From NCBI RefSeq assembly GCF_004364325.1, contig NZ_SOCP01000007.1, positions 410,253 through 474,252 of the forward strand: a stretch of 64,000 nt of DNA, read 5' to 3'. Position numbers and translations under genes: made by a program. This document shows, one piece after another, positions 7,803-15,992 of this stretch. How positions within the stretch are numbered: position 1 is the stretch's first letter; each line of letters begins with the position of its first letter. The DNA is from Actinophytocola oryzae (GTDB lineage: Bacteria; Actinomycetota; Actinomycetes; Mycobacteriales; Pseudonocardiaceae). The notes beneath the pieces are model-generated. The model made no database searches. It was not told where the DNA came from and worked only from the letters and a program-made list of their open reading frames with translations.

Positions 7803-8804
7803 ATGTTGGTCCTGGGCAACGCGGACGTGCGGCAGGTACTGGACGGCGAGGAGGAGGCGGTGCTGGCCGCGGTGCGCGGGGCGTACGTCGAGCACGAGCG
7901 CGGGCGCACCACCGTGCCGGAGTCGTTGTTCCTGCGCTTCCCGGACACCGGCAACCGAATAATCGCGCTGCCCTCCTATCTCGGCGGTGCCAAGCCGGTC
8001 GCGGGCATGAAGTGGATAGCGTCGTTCCCCGACAACGTCGCCGAGGGCATGGAACGCGCGTCGGCGGTGGTGGTGCTGAACTCCACGGCCACGGGCAGGC
8101 CGCTGTGCGTGATGGAAGGCTCGGTGATCTCCGCCAGACGAACGGCCGCGAGCGCGGCACTGGCCTCGGCGACCCTGCCGGGCGCCACCGCGGTGACGGC
8201 GGTGACGGTAGTCGGCTGCGGCGTGATCAACACCGAGATCCTGCGGTTCCTCAGGTCGGTGCACCCGTCGCTGAGCGCGGTGACGATCGTCGACCTGTCC
8301 GCGAAACGGGCGGCGGCATTCGCGCACCGGTGCGAGTCGGAGCTGGGCCTGTCGACGTCGGTGGCACGAGACCTGGACACCGCACTGGCGGCGAACCACC
8401 TGGTCAGCATCGCGACCACGGCGAGCACCCCCTACACGGACCTGACCGCGGCCCGCCCCGGCACGCTGGTACTACACGTGTCACTACGTGACGTGACAGT
8501 GGAAGGCGTACGCACCGCGGTGAACGTGGTGGACGACCGCGACCACGCCTGCCGGGCGGCGACGTCGGTACACCTGACGGAACAGGCGGTGGGACACCGC
8601 GACTTCATCGAGTCGACGATCGGAGAACTGTTGCTGAAGGGCGAGGCGCACCAGCGCAGTACCGAGCGGGTGACGCTGTTCAGCCCGTTCGGGCTGGGTG
8701 CCCTGGACCTGGCCGTGGCAGAGTTCGTACACGGCCGGGCCCGTGCCCATGGCCTGGGCACCGACCTCCCGGACTTCCTCCCGGAGCAGACCCTCTCGGC
8801 GTGA
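7803..8804 (+). CDS. sbnB: SbnB-like NAD-dependent dehydrogenase, 2,3-diaminopropionate biosynthesis
   Basis: The 333-residue protein belongs to the ornithine cyclodeaminase/mu-crystallin family. MKWIASFPDN, the SARRTAASAALAS helix and the Rossmann motif VVGCGVINTEIL are typical of SbnB, which oxidatively splits the SbnA product into L-2,3-diaminopropionate and 2-oxoglutarate. The paired presence of an SbnA-like enzyme at 4277-5260 supports SbnB over ornithine cyclodeaminase or alanine dehydrogenase. ATG 7803 has a GGAG-rich site upstream. It is transcribed alone, divergently from the MFS-regulator pair, and not from the main operon. Confidence 0.85.
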   Translation: MLVLGNADVRQVLDGEEEAVLAAVRGAYVEHERGRTTVPESLFLRFPDTGNRIIALPSYLGGAKPVAGMKWIASFPDNVAEGMERASAVVVLNSTATGRPLCVMEGSVISARRTAASAALASATLPGATAVTAVTVVGCGVINTEILRFLRSVHPSLSAVTIVDLSAKRAAAFAHRCESELGLSTSVARDLDTALAANHLVSIATTASTPYTDLTAARPGTLVLHVSLRDVTVEGVRTAVNVVDDRDHACRAATSVHLTEQAVGHRDFIESTIGELLLKGEAHQRSTERVTLFSPFGLGALDLAVAEFVHGRARAHGLGTDLPDFLPEQTLSA

Positions 8805-8893
8805 GGTGTGGACCAGGCCGCGCATGTGGTGCCGTAACGAGGATCCACACCGGACACCCGCCGGTCAGCCGGATCGTGGATTAGCGTGGCGTG

Positions 8894-9244
8894 ATGGACA
8901 CGCCCAGCTTCGTGCACGCCCGGGTCAACGTGACCGATCTTCGCGCGGCGATCACGTGGTACGAGTCGCTGTTCGGCGTACCCGCACAAGGCCACTGGCC
9001 GCCGCACGCGCCGACCTACGCTCACTTCACCCTCGGTGCCGCGCAGTTCGCGCTGGGCCGCTACGACCCGGTACCGGCCGCAGGCGCACGGTTCAACTTC
9101 GAAGTCGACGACGTCGATGCCTGGTGGGCCCGACTGGGACCATCAGCCGACGTCGTCGAACCGCTCCACGACACCGCGTACGACACACGCAGGTTCACTA
9201 TCCGCGACCCCGACGGCAACGAACTCGGCTTCGTCAACACCTAG
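8894..9244 (+). CDS. VOC superfamily (glyoxalase/bleomycin-resistance-like) protein
   Basis: The 116-residue product is a single-domain vicinal-oxygen-chelate protein. It shows the paired beta-alpha-beta-beta-beta modules, an early VTDLRAAITWYESLFG helix and the terminal FTIRDPDGNELGFV strand with the metal-ligand Glu. Substrate is unknown: such proteins act as small isomerases, dioxygenases or drug-binding resistance proteins. GTG 8891 directly precedes ATG 8894 and either may start translation. It is transcribed alone and converges on the XRE regulator. Confidence 0.75.
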   Translation: MDTPSFVHARVNVTDLRAAITWYESLFGVPAQGHWPPHAPTYAHFTLGAAQFALGRYDPVPAAGARFNFEVDDVDAWWARLGPSADVVEPLHDTAYDTRRFTIRDPDGNELGFVNT

Positions 9245-9296
9245 GGCCGCACGTCGACGCCAACCTCGCAGACTACCCCGTCCGGAGGACGGTCCG

Positions 9297-10175
9297 TCAG
9301 CTCTTCGTTTCGGCTGAGGTACGTCCCTGCGTCGCGGCCCAGGTGGCGAGCAGTTCGAGGCCGTCGCCGGACGAGGTGCCGGGTTCGGCGGAGTAGGTGA
9401 GGACCGTGAGGCCGCCCCCGCCCACCGGCTCGAGTCCTTCGAACGCGAGTTCGAGTTCGCCGACGGCGGGGTGACGGAAGCGCTTGGTGCCGTGGCGGTG
9501 GACGTAGACGTCCTGCGCGGCCCACCAGCCGCGGAAGGGCTCGCTGCGCATGGACAGCTCGCCGATGAGGTTCATGAGCTGCTGGTCGTCTGGGTTCTGG
9601 GCGGACGCGATGCGCAGCGCGGCGGCAGCAGCGCGGGCGACCTGCGCCCAGTCCAGGTAGAACGCCTGGGCGTGCGGGTTCAGGAAGGTGAACCTCATGG
9701 AGTTGACCGGCAGTTCCACGTCCGCGGTGATCATGGGGGAGTAGAGAGCCATGCCGAGCGGGTTCGCGGCGAGGATGTCGAAGCGGTGGTTGCGCAGGAA
9801 CGCGGGGACTCCGGTCATCGAGTCCAGCACCCGGCGGATCGCCGGCCGGATCTCCGGTGGCTTGTTCCGGCTGGCGCGGGCGCGAGCCGGCGCGGGGCCG
9901 GCGGCGCGGGCCAGATGGTGCAGGTGCGCGGTCTCGGTATCGTCGAGCCGCAGTGCGCGGGCGACGGCCTCCAGGACGCTGTCGGAGGCACCGGCGAGGT
10001 TGCCGCGTTCGAGGCGGGTGTAGTACTCGACGCTGACGCCTGCGAGGGCGGCGACCTCGCCGCGGCGCAGGCCTGCGACCCGGCGGTTGCCGTACGCGGG
10101 GAGCCCGACCTGTTCGGGGCCGACCCTCTCCCTGCGTGAGCTGAGGAACGCACGGACCTCGTCGCGGTTGTCCAT
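9297..10175 (-). CDS. XRE-family regulator with MmyB-like ligand-binding domain
   Basis: The 292-residue protein starts with a Cro/C1 helix-turn-helix (RVAGLRRGEVAALAGVSVEY, about residues 31-50, followed by YTRLERG). An MmyB-type C-terminal domain follows (FLRNHRFDILAANPLGMALY through DVYVHRHGTKRFRHPAVG). Regulators of this build commonly sit beside short-chain dehydrogenases or aldo/keto reductases and control them; here the aldo/keto reductase and SDR lie divergently across a 417-base gap. The ligand has been reported to be fatty-acid-like for MmyB relatives. Start ATG 10175 agrees with the family N-terminus. Confidence 0.85.
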   Translation of the reverse strand: MDNRDEVRAFLSSRRERVGPEQVGLPAYGNRRVAGLRRGEVAALAGVSVEYYTRLERGNLAGASDSVLEAVARALRLDDTETAHLHHLARAAGPAPARARASRNKPPEIRPAIRRVLDSMTGVPAFLRNHRFDILAANPLGMALYSPMITADVELPVNSMRFTFLNPHAQAFYLDWAQVARAAAAALRIASAQNPDDQQLMNLIGELSMRSEPFRGWWAAQDVYVHRHGTKRFRHPAVGELELAFEGLEPVGGGGLTVLTYSAEPGTSSGDGLELLATWAATQGRTSAETKS

Positions 10176-10592
10176 ACACCCAGGCTAGACATCACGCTCC
10201 GCGGGAGAGGGTCCCTGTTGTTACCCCCTTCGAGTGGTGACAGCCCACCAACCGGCGGGTATCCCCTGGAGTAGTGGTCACCCGACTCGCGCCCGACTAC
10301 AACGCACCCGACCAGCACCACCGGTCATGGAGCAGGGCGACCACGAATGGGCGGGTGACCCCACCGATGGCGTGGACAAGGAGCCGACCGCGTGCATGAG
10401 CAGCTTCTCGCCATCCAGGGCCGGTGGCGCGAACCCGTGACGGGAGACCCTGGCAGTACCCCTCACAGCAGAGCCTCCCCGCACTCGCGGCGTCGATGTT
10501 GACTGACCTCCGACGGGGTATGCCCTTGGCGAGAGCGCACAGCCGCCGCGGCTCCGCTCCGCACCTCCCCAACCGAGAAGGAGCACGTGCTG
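10176..10592. other. Divergent intergenic control region (417 bp)
   Basis: This gap separates the XRE regulator from the aldo/keto reductase. It holds repeated GGGTATCCC/GGGTATGCCC-like boxes (near 10257 and 10516) that might be operators, and a ribosome site AAGGAG at 10578-10583 for the reductase. A 68-codon open frame at 10234-10440 has no recognisable features and is not called as a gene. Confidence 0.4.
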
Positions 10593-11480
10593 ATGTCCAC
10601 CGTCCCGAACCTGACGCTCAACAACGGCGTCGAGATGCCCGCCATCGGTCTCGGTGTCTTCCAGACCCCGCCCGAGGAGACCCGCGCGGCCGTCGAGGCG
10701 GCCCTGTCGACGGGTTACCGGCACATCGACACCGCCGCCGCGTACGGCAACGAGCGTGAGGTCGGCGAGGCCATCGCCAGGTCCGGTGTGGACCGTGTCG
10801 AGGTGTTCGTCGAGACCAAGATCTGGATCAGTGACTACGGGTATGAGGAGACGCTGCACGGGTTCGAGAAGAGCGCTGGCAAGCTCGGTGTGGACCAGAT
10901 CGACCTGTTGATCCTGCACCAGGCGCTGCCGTCGACCTTCGACAGGACCCTCGAGGCCTACCGCGCGCTCGAGACGCTGTTGGCCGACGGCAAGGTCCGC
11001 GCCATCGGCGTCAGCAACTTCATGGTCGACCACCTCACCGGGCTCCTCGAGAAGACGACGGTGGTGCCCGCGGTGAACCAGATCGAGGTGCACCCGTACT
11101 TCGCCCAGCGCGAGGTGCAGGAGTTCGGCGCCCAGCACGGCATCCTGTCCCAGGCGTGGTCGCCGATCGGCGGCATCACCTTCTACCGTGACGGCGAGCA
11201 CACGAGTACCCTGCAGGACCCGGCGATCGGGGAGATCGCGGCGGCGCACGGCAAGAGCCCCGCACAGGTGATGCTGCGCTGGCACCTGCAGCAGGGCCGC
11301 TCGGTGATCCCGAAGTCCACCAAGCCGGCACGCATCGCCGAGAACTTCGACGTCTTCGACTTCGACCTCGGCACCGAGCAGCTCGCCGCGATCGACGCCC
11401 TGGACACCGGCAAACGCGGCGGTCCCGAGCCGACCGCCATCACGCTCGAGTCCTTCGGCCGGCCCATCCCCGAGGCATGA
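10593..11480 (+). CDS. Aldo/keto reductase
   Basis: The 295-residue protein has the AKR barrel signatures: GYRHIDTAAAYGNE with catalytic Asp and Tyr, VETKIW with the Lys, LLILHQ with the His, and the NADPH-site segment IPKSTKPARIAEN near the C-terminus. It would reduce carbonyls with NADPH in the cytosol; the substrate is unknown. ATG 10593 is nine bases after AAGGAG, a better fit than GTG 10587. It leads a likely three-gene unit with the flavodoxin-like lipoprotein (4-base gap) and an SDR. Confidence 0.9.
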   Translation: MSTVPNLTLNNGVEMPAIGLGVFQTPPEETRAAVEAALSTGYRHIDTAAAYGNEREVGEAIARSGVDRVEVFVETKIWISDYGYEETLHGFEKSAGKLGVDQIDLLILHQALPSTFDRTLEAYRALETLLADGKVRAIGVSNFMVDHLTGLLEKTTVVPAVNQIEVHPYFAQREVQEFGAQHGILSQAWSPIGGITFYRDGEHTSTLQDPAIGEIAAAHGKSPAQVMLRWHLQQGRSVIPKSTKPARIAENFDVFDFDLGTEQLAAIDALDTGKRGGPEPTAITLESFGRPIPEA

Positions 11481-11484
11481 CCAC

Positions 11485-12129
11485 GTGAACCGGCGCGGAT
11501 TTCTCCGTGGCGGGGCCGCGGCGGCCGTAGGAGCCCTGGGAGGTGCCTGGCTGGTGGGCTGTGCGAGCCCGGCGGAATCGGCGGCACGACCCGCCGATCC
11601 GGCGGACGGGCGTGTCCTGGTGGCGTACTTCTCGCGTGCCGGTGAGAACTACCACCACGGCGGCCGCAGGTTCCTGGATGTCGGCAACACCGAGGTCCTG
11701 GTGAGGCTGGTCCGCGACCGCGTCGCGTGCGACGTCCATCGCATCGAGGCGGCGGAACCGTACTCGGAGGACTATGACGACACGGTGGCCCGCAACGTGC
11801 GGGGGCAGGACGCCGACGCGCGGCCGGCCATCGCGAACCCGCTCCCGGACCTGGCCGGCTACGACGTCGTCCTGTTGGGCAGTGGTGTGTGGAACGTGAG
11901 CCCACCCATGATCATGCGGACGTTCGCCGAGAGTCTCGACTTCACGGGGAAGACCGTCCTCCCGGTGGTCACCTACGCCGTGAGCGGGATCGGCGGCGCA
12001 CCCGACACCTACGACCAAGCCTGCCGAGGTGCGGCCGTCGGCGAAGGGCTCGCCGTGCGTGGCGAGGAAGTACGAGACGCGGGCGACGCCGTCACGTCGT
12101 GGCTGCGACGCGTGAACCTGACGACCTGA
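11485..12129 (+). CDS. Flavodoxin-like protein with Tat/lipoprotein-type signal
   Basis: The 214-residue protein begins MNRRGFLRGG, a twin-arginine-type leader, and reaches a lipobox-like LVGC around residues 23-26. The mature part is flavodoxin-like: LVAYFSRAGEN binds FMN phosphate, DVVLLGSGVWN and the VVTYAVSGIG loop complete the site. Proteins of this class are often encoded beside aldo/keto reductases. The signal implies a membrane-anchored or exported redox protein, which is less common for flavodoxins. GTG 11485 lies four bases past the reductase stop. Confidence 0.8.
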   Translation: MNRRGFLRGGAAAAVGALGGAWLVGCASPAESAARPADPADGRVLVAYFSRAGENYHHGGRRFLDVGNTEVLVRLVRDRVACDVHRIEAAEPYSEDYDDTVARNVRGQDADARPAIANPLPDLAGYDVVLLGSGVWNVSPPMIMRTFAESLDFTGKTVLPVVTYAVSGIGGAPDTYDQACRGAAVGEGLAVRGEEVRDAGDAVTSWLRRVNLTT

Positions 12130-12140
12130 CGAGGAGTGTG

Positions 12141-12995
12141 ATGACGATGGCGACCTGGCTGATCACGGGATGTTCAACCGGCCTGGGGCGTGCGCTCGCC
12201 GAGGAGGTCCTCGGCGCCGGGTACAACGCGGTCGTGACGGCGCGGAACGCCACCGAGGTGCGGGACCTGGTCGACGCCCATCCCGCGACAGCCCTGGGCG
12301 TCGCACTGGACGTGACCGACCCCGCCCAGGTCACCGCGGCCGTGGCGCAGGCCGAGCAACGCTTCGGCCAGATCGACGTGCTGGTGAACAACGCCGGCTA
12401 CGGCTACCGCGCCGCCGTCGAGGAGGGCGACGATGACGACGTCCGGCGACTGTTCGACACCAACCTGTTCGGCGTGGCCGCGATGGTCAAGGCCGTCCTG
12501 CCGGGCATGCGTGCGCGCCGCGCCGGGACGATCGTGAACATCTCCTCGATCGGCGCGCGGGCGTGCCCGCCGGGGTCGGGCTACTACGCCGCGTCCAAGG
12601 CGGCGTTGGAGGCGTTGACCAGTGCGCTGCGCAAGGAGGTCGGGCCACTCGGGATCACCGCGATGGCGGTCGAGCCGGGCGCGTTCCGCACCGACTTCGC
12701 GGGCCGCTCGCTCACCCAGTCCGCGACGGCCATCGCGGACTACGCCGACACGGCCGGCAAGCGCCGCAAGGAGAACGACACCGTCCATGGCACACAGCCC
12801 GGTGACCCCGCACGTGCTGCCGCCGCACTGGTTGACGTGGTCAACTCCGGCGAGGCACCAGCGCTACTCGTCCTCGGCACGGACGCCCTGGGCATGTTCC
12901 GGTCCGTCGTGGACGGACAGCACGCGGAGCTGGACGCGTGGGAACACCTCAGCACGAGCACGGACTTCGACACGAACGAACCCGCTCCACAATGA
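12141..12995 (+). CDS. Short-chain dehydrogenase/reductase
   Basis: The 284-residue SDR shows the cofactor motif TGCSTGLG, the structural NNAG motif, and the catalytic Ser-Tyr-Lys set (NISSIGARA, then YYAASKAALE). It looks like the classical oxidoreductases of the YciK/retinol-dehydrogenase-like group; substrate is unknown. GAGGAG at 12131-12136 supports ATG 12141 (or ATG 12147). The stop overlaps the start of a broken second SDR. Confidence 0.9.
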   Translation: MTMATWLITGCSTGLGRALAEEVLGAGYNAVVTARNATEVRDLVDAHPATALGVALDVTDPAQVTAAVAQAEQRFGQIDVLVNNAGYGYRAAVEEGDDDDVRRLFDTNLFGVAAMVKAVLPGMRARRAGTIVNISSIGARACPPGSGYYAASKAALEALTSALRKEVGPLGITAMAVEPGAFRTDFAGRSLTQSATAIADYADTAGKRRKENDTVHGTQPGDPARAAAALVDVVNSGEAPALLVLGTDALGMFRSVVDGQHAELDAWEHLSTSTDFDTNEPAPQ

Positions 12996-13242
12996 GTGAC
13001 ACACAGAACCAGGCCCGCGTCGCGGTCACCACCGGCGCCTCGTCAGGAATCGGCGCGGCAACCGCCGCGCGCCGGCCGCCGACGGACACCGCGTCGCGCT
13101 CCTCGCGCGTCGCACGAACCGGATCACCGCCCTGGCCGAGGAGTCGGACGACGGCTCCGTCGCGATCGAGGCCGACGTGACGAACCGTCCGGCGGTCACC
13201 GAGGTGTTCCTCGACCAACTGAGGGACGGCGCGGTGATGTAG
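12992..13242 (+). pseudogene. Frameshifted, truncated SDR remnant
   Basis: ATG 12992 overlaps the preceding stop and opens an SDR N-terminus (VTTGASSGIGAATAA). The frame is lost around 13070-13080. In the next frame the family sequence continues as ADGHRVALLARRTNRITALA and IEADVTNRPAVTEVF, until TAG 13240-13242. About two thirds of a normal SDR, including the catalytic Ser/Tyr/Lys, is missing. It is a dead tandem copy of the preceding enzyme class. Confidence 0.8.
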
Positions 13243-13263
13243 TGATGTCGTGGCAACGGACTG

Positions 13264-15081
13264 CTACCCGGACACGCGACCTGGCCGGACCGGGTACGTA
13301 GGCACGTCCGAGTAGGCGGCGGCCTGGATGAGGTACAGCTCGGCGTAGTGCTTCCCGTGGGCCATCAGGTCGTCGTGGGTGCCCTGTTCGACCACCTCGC
13401 CGTCGTGCAGCACGATGATGTGGTCCGCGTCGCGGACGGTCAGCAGGCGGTGGGAGATCAGGAGGATCGTTCTTCCCGGGTACAGCTTCCTGATGCGGGA
13501 GAACAGGTCCGCCTCGGCGCGTGCGTCGAGCGCGGCGGTGGGTTCGTCGAGTACCACGAACCGGGAGTCGCGGAAGAACGCGCGGGCCAGGGCCACCCGC
13601 TGCCACTGTCCCAGGGACAGGTCCACCCCACCCGGCAGCTCCGGGCTCAGGGTCGTTCGGTAGCCCCGCGGCAGGTTCTCGAGGACGGCGGCGGCGCCGG
13701 CCAGCTCCGCGGCGGCCGCGATCGCCGTGTCGTCGGCTCCGTCCGCGTGGCCGAGACCGATGTTGTCGGCCGCGGTCATCTTGTAGCGCTGGAAGTCCTG
13801 GAAGACGATCGCCGACGCCGTCCGCAGCCGGGCCGGGTCGGTCACCGGTTCGCCGTTCCACGACACGGTGCCCGAGTCCGGCCGGTACAGTCCAGTGAGG
13901 ACTTTCGCCAGGGTGGTCTTCCCGGAGCCGTTCTCGCCCACCAGCGCGACCACCTCGCCCGCGCGCAGCTCGACCGTCACCTCCCGCAGTGCGGGCCGGC
14001 CCGATCCCGGGTAGTGGAAGGAGATCCGGTCCGTGGACAGTGTCGTGAACTCCTCGGGGTCCGCCGCAGGTGCGGCCGGCGGCCCGCCCGTGAAGTCACG
14101 CAGGTCGGCCACGAACAACAGGGTGCCGCCCGCGGTCTCGCTCATCCGCATCGCCATGCGCAGCTGGGTGGACAGCAGGTAGGTGGCCGCCAGGGCGGCC
14201 AGCACCGTCGGGAGGGCCAGCCACCCGCGGGAGAGCATGACCAGCAGGACGACCACCGTGGTCGCCACGAACAGGTCGCCGAACAGACGCGCCACGAGCG
14301 CCCGCCGGGCGAAGTGGCGGACGAACACGGTCTCCTTGTCCACCGCCTCCCGGAAACGCCGCACGAGCCGGTCGCGGAGCGGCTCCGCCAGGTCGAACGC
14401 GCGCACCTCCTGTGCGGGCGCACGGCCGGTGAGCAGCCACAGGAGGTATCGCCGCATCCGGCGGTTCTCCGCGAGCTCGGCCCGCAGCCCGAAGTTGCGC
14501 CGCTGCCGGGCCACGGCGACGCGGACCGAGGGCAGCGCGGCGAGCAGCACCAGCGGGAAGAGCCACCAGGCGGTCAGCACGACGGCGACGGTCACCGCCA
14601 CGATGCCGGTGATCGCACGCAGCACGCTCACACCGCTGGTCAGCAACGTGGTGGTGTGCTGCTCGGCGGTGCTCACCGCGCGCTCCACCCGGTCGTGGAA
14701 GTCCGGGTGCTCGTAGGCGGCCAACTCGACCGCACACGCCGCCGTGGCGACACGGTCCGTGGCGAGCGCCTCCGTCTTCAGCTTCAGCACCTGCTCCCAC
14801 ACACCGGTACACACCTGCGTCACGCTGCTGACCACACCGACGGCGCCGAGTACCACGAGCCCAGTCAGCGTCGCCGCGAGCCGGCCGCGGTCGTCGGACA
14901 CCGCCGCGGAATGCGCCAGCACGTCCCGCAACGCAAGGAGCGCGACGCCCTGGCCGACCGCCATCACCACCTGTGTCGTCAGCAGTAGAGCGAGCCGGCG
15001 GCGGTCGGCCCGCCAGGCCAGGGCGAGCACGAACCGCACCGCCGCGGCCTTCTCGCGGAACCGGAGGGGCCGCGCCGCCAT
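13264..15081 (-). CDS. ABC transporter with fused membrane and ATPase domains, probable peptide exporter
   Basis: The 605-residue half-transporter has an N-terminal six-span membrane domain (to about residue 310). The ATPase follows, with Walker A GENGSGKTT near residue 380, Q-loop VFQDFQRYK, signature LSLGQWQR, Walker B VVLDEPTA and switch LLISHRL. This arrangement matches homodimeric exporters of ribosomally made peptides and drugs. No C39 peptidase domain is present, so leader removal would fall to another protein. ATG 15081 overlaps the TGA of the HxlR-like regulator. The pair diverges from the cysteine-rich precursor, making export of that peptide the likely role. Confidence 0.88.
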   Translation of the reverse strand: MAARPLRFREKAAAVRFVLALAWRADRRRLALLLTTQVVMAVGQGVALLALRDVLAHSAAVSDDRGRLAATLTGLVVLGAVGVVSSVTQVCTGVWEQVLKLKTEALATDRVATAACAVELAAYEHPDFHDRVERAVSTAEQHTTTLLTSGVSVLRAITGIVAVTVAVVLTAWWLFPLVLLAALPSVRVAVARQRRNFGLRAELAENRRMRRYLLWLLTGRAPAQEVRAFDLAEPLRDRLVRRFREAVDKETVFVRHFARRALVARLFGDLFVATTVVVLLVMLSRGWLALPTVLAALAATYLLSTQLRMAMRMSETAGGTLLFVADLRDFTGGPPAAPAADPEEFTTLSTDRISFHYPGSGRPALREVTVELRAGEVVALVGENGSGKTTLAKVLTGLYRPDSGTVSWNGEPVTDPARLRTASAIVFQDFQRYKMTAADNIGLGHADGADDTAIAAAAELAGAAAVLENLPRGYRTTLSPELPGGVDLSLGQWQRVALARAFFRDSRFVVLDEPTAALDARAEADLFSRIRKLYPGRTILLISHRLLTVRDADHIIVLHDGEVVEQGTHDDLMAHGKHYAELYLIQAAAYSDVPTYPVRPGRVSG

Positions 15082-15434
15082 CAGCTCGCCGTCCGCGTCG
15101 GCCGCAGCGTGCTCCCCGGGTACCGCCGGTCCCTGGCCTCGGACCGGGTGCACGTCCGCCACTCGGTCGCAAGGCCCGCGACGGCGTGCAGGACGCCGCT
15201 GGCGTGCGCGGTGAGCCGGTAGTGGACGCGGAGCGGTACCGGGTGCACCTCCCGGACCACCAGATCGGCGTCCTGCAGCCTGCGCAGCGTCTTGTCGAGA
15301 GTCTTGTGGTCGACCTTCACCGCGCGGGCCAGCTCGTTGTGCCGCCTGGTGCCGCACGCCAGTTCCTCCAGCACGGACAGCACGCCCTTGCTGGAAAGCA
15401 CCTTGATCGCCTGTTCCGCCAATTCGATGTCCAT
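15081..15434 (-). CDS. HxlR-like winged-helix regulator of the peptide locus
   Basis: The 117-residue protein has the HxlR winged-helix pattern: GVLSVLEELACGTRRHNELA, the recognition segment VDHKTLDKTLRRLQDADLV, and a wing VREVHPVPLRVHYRLT. ATG 15434 is preferred because GGGGGAA lies just upstream; an open frame reaches back to TTG 15497. It is translationally coupled to the exporter gene and divergent from the precursor. Autoregulation through the 15435-15728 region is therefore probable. The ligand is unknown. Confidence 0.78.
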   Translation of the reverse strand: MDIELAEQAIKVLSSKGVLSVLEELACGTRRHNELARAVKVDHKTLDKTLRRLQDADLVVREVHPVPLRVHYRLTAHASGVLHAVAGLATEWRTCTRSEARDRRYPGSTLRPTRTAS

Positions 15435-15728
15435 CGGTTCCCCCAACCTGGTTGACCTGCTGCTCGACGGAACGGCGCGACCAGGGATTTCCGCCAACTA
15501 TCGCGAAACGGTCTCATGATCCCCCGACGAGTGCTGTTTCGAACATACGCGAAAAGGCGAGTGACCAAAAGTTGTCACAGTGGTTGCCGCTGGTCCAGCT
15601 AGGGGAGTCGATTCCCCTTGGTGTCACCGGGAAGGGCTTGCGGCCACTGTCGAAAACGGGATTCCATTCGGGTCCCGCCGGAGAGAAAGCCAGGAGCCGG
15701 CCGGGAATACCAGGAAAGGAGAGCCGCG
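15435..15728. promoter_or_regulatory. Divergent control region of the cysteine-rich peptide locus
   Basis: The 294-bp gap contains two inverted repeats: GTGAC (15561-15565) with GTCAC (15574-15578), and AGGGGA (15601-15606) with TCCCCT (15613-15618). The first is a reasonable HxlR-dimer operator candidate; the second could be an operator or leader stem. The precursor has a strong ribosome site (AGGAAAGGAG) ending shortly before ATG 15729. Confidence 0.45.
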
Positions 15729-15926
15729 ATGACCGGTCTCGATTCGATGTGTGCTTCCTACAGCGGGCTCGAGTTGGTGGACTACCAGATCAGCCAGGAG
15801 ACGATCTGCGCGAACATCATCCTCTGCTCGGACTTCCTCTGCAACGAGGTGTGCTCGGACCTGTGTTACCCCGTCGGCGGTGGCGGCACCTGCGACGGCA
15901 CGACCTGCTGCTGTGACTGTCTCTGA
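15729..15926 (+). CDS. Cysteine-rich ribosomal peptide precursor (65 aa, 11 Cys), candidate RiPP or disulfide-rich bacteriocin
   Basis: The 65-residue peptide carries Cys at 8, 27, 33, 38, 42, 46, 55, 60, 61, 62 and 64 and ends C-C-C-D-C-L. A Gly4 stretch (50-53) separates a spaced-Cys segment from the Cys-dense tail. There is no hydrophobic secretion signal, and no YxxPxL motif typical of lasso leaders. Size, position and the strong ribosome site just before ATG 15729 mark it as the precursor of the downstream modification genes. If lasso-like, G50 and D56 would make a seven-residue ring. If defensin-like, the oxidising MauE-thioredoxin protein would form its disulfides. I do not recognise the family. 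A metallothionein is a weaker alternative. Confidence 0.75.
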   Translation: MTGLDSMCASYSGLELVDYQISQETICANIILCSDFLCNEVCSDLCYPVGGGGTCDGTTCCCDCL

Positions 15927-15935
15927 CCGCACGGA

Positions 15936-15966
15936 GGACACGGGCCGGCTCTGCCGGCACGTGTCC
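15936..15966 (+). terminator. Hairpin between precursor and modification genes (partial terminator/processing stem)
   Basis: GGACACG and GCCGGC pair with GCCGGC and CGTGTCC around a TCT loop, with one G/A mismatch. The stem begins 10 bases after the precursor stop and ends 26 bases before the next start, with its ribosome site left free. Such stems after RiPP precursors usually let most transcripts end there, so the peptide is made in excess over its enzymes; that role is inferred. Confidence 0.65.
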
Positions 15967-15992
15967 GCGACGGACTGGAGGAGGACGGCCCC

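Noticed and set aside
10234..10440. 68-codon frame in the XRE/reductase gap
   Set aside because: No ribosome site or conserved pattern, and it lies over the probable promoters.
15729..15926. Metallothionein interpretation of the 11-Cys peptide
   Set aside because: Cys are not mainly in CxC pairs, His and Lys are scarce, and the gene opens an operon of modification enzymes.
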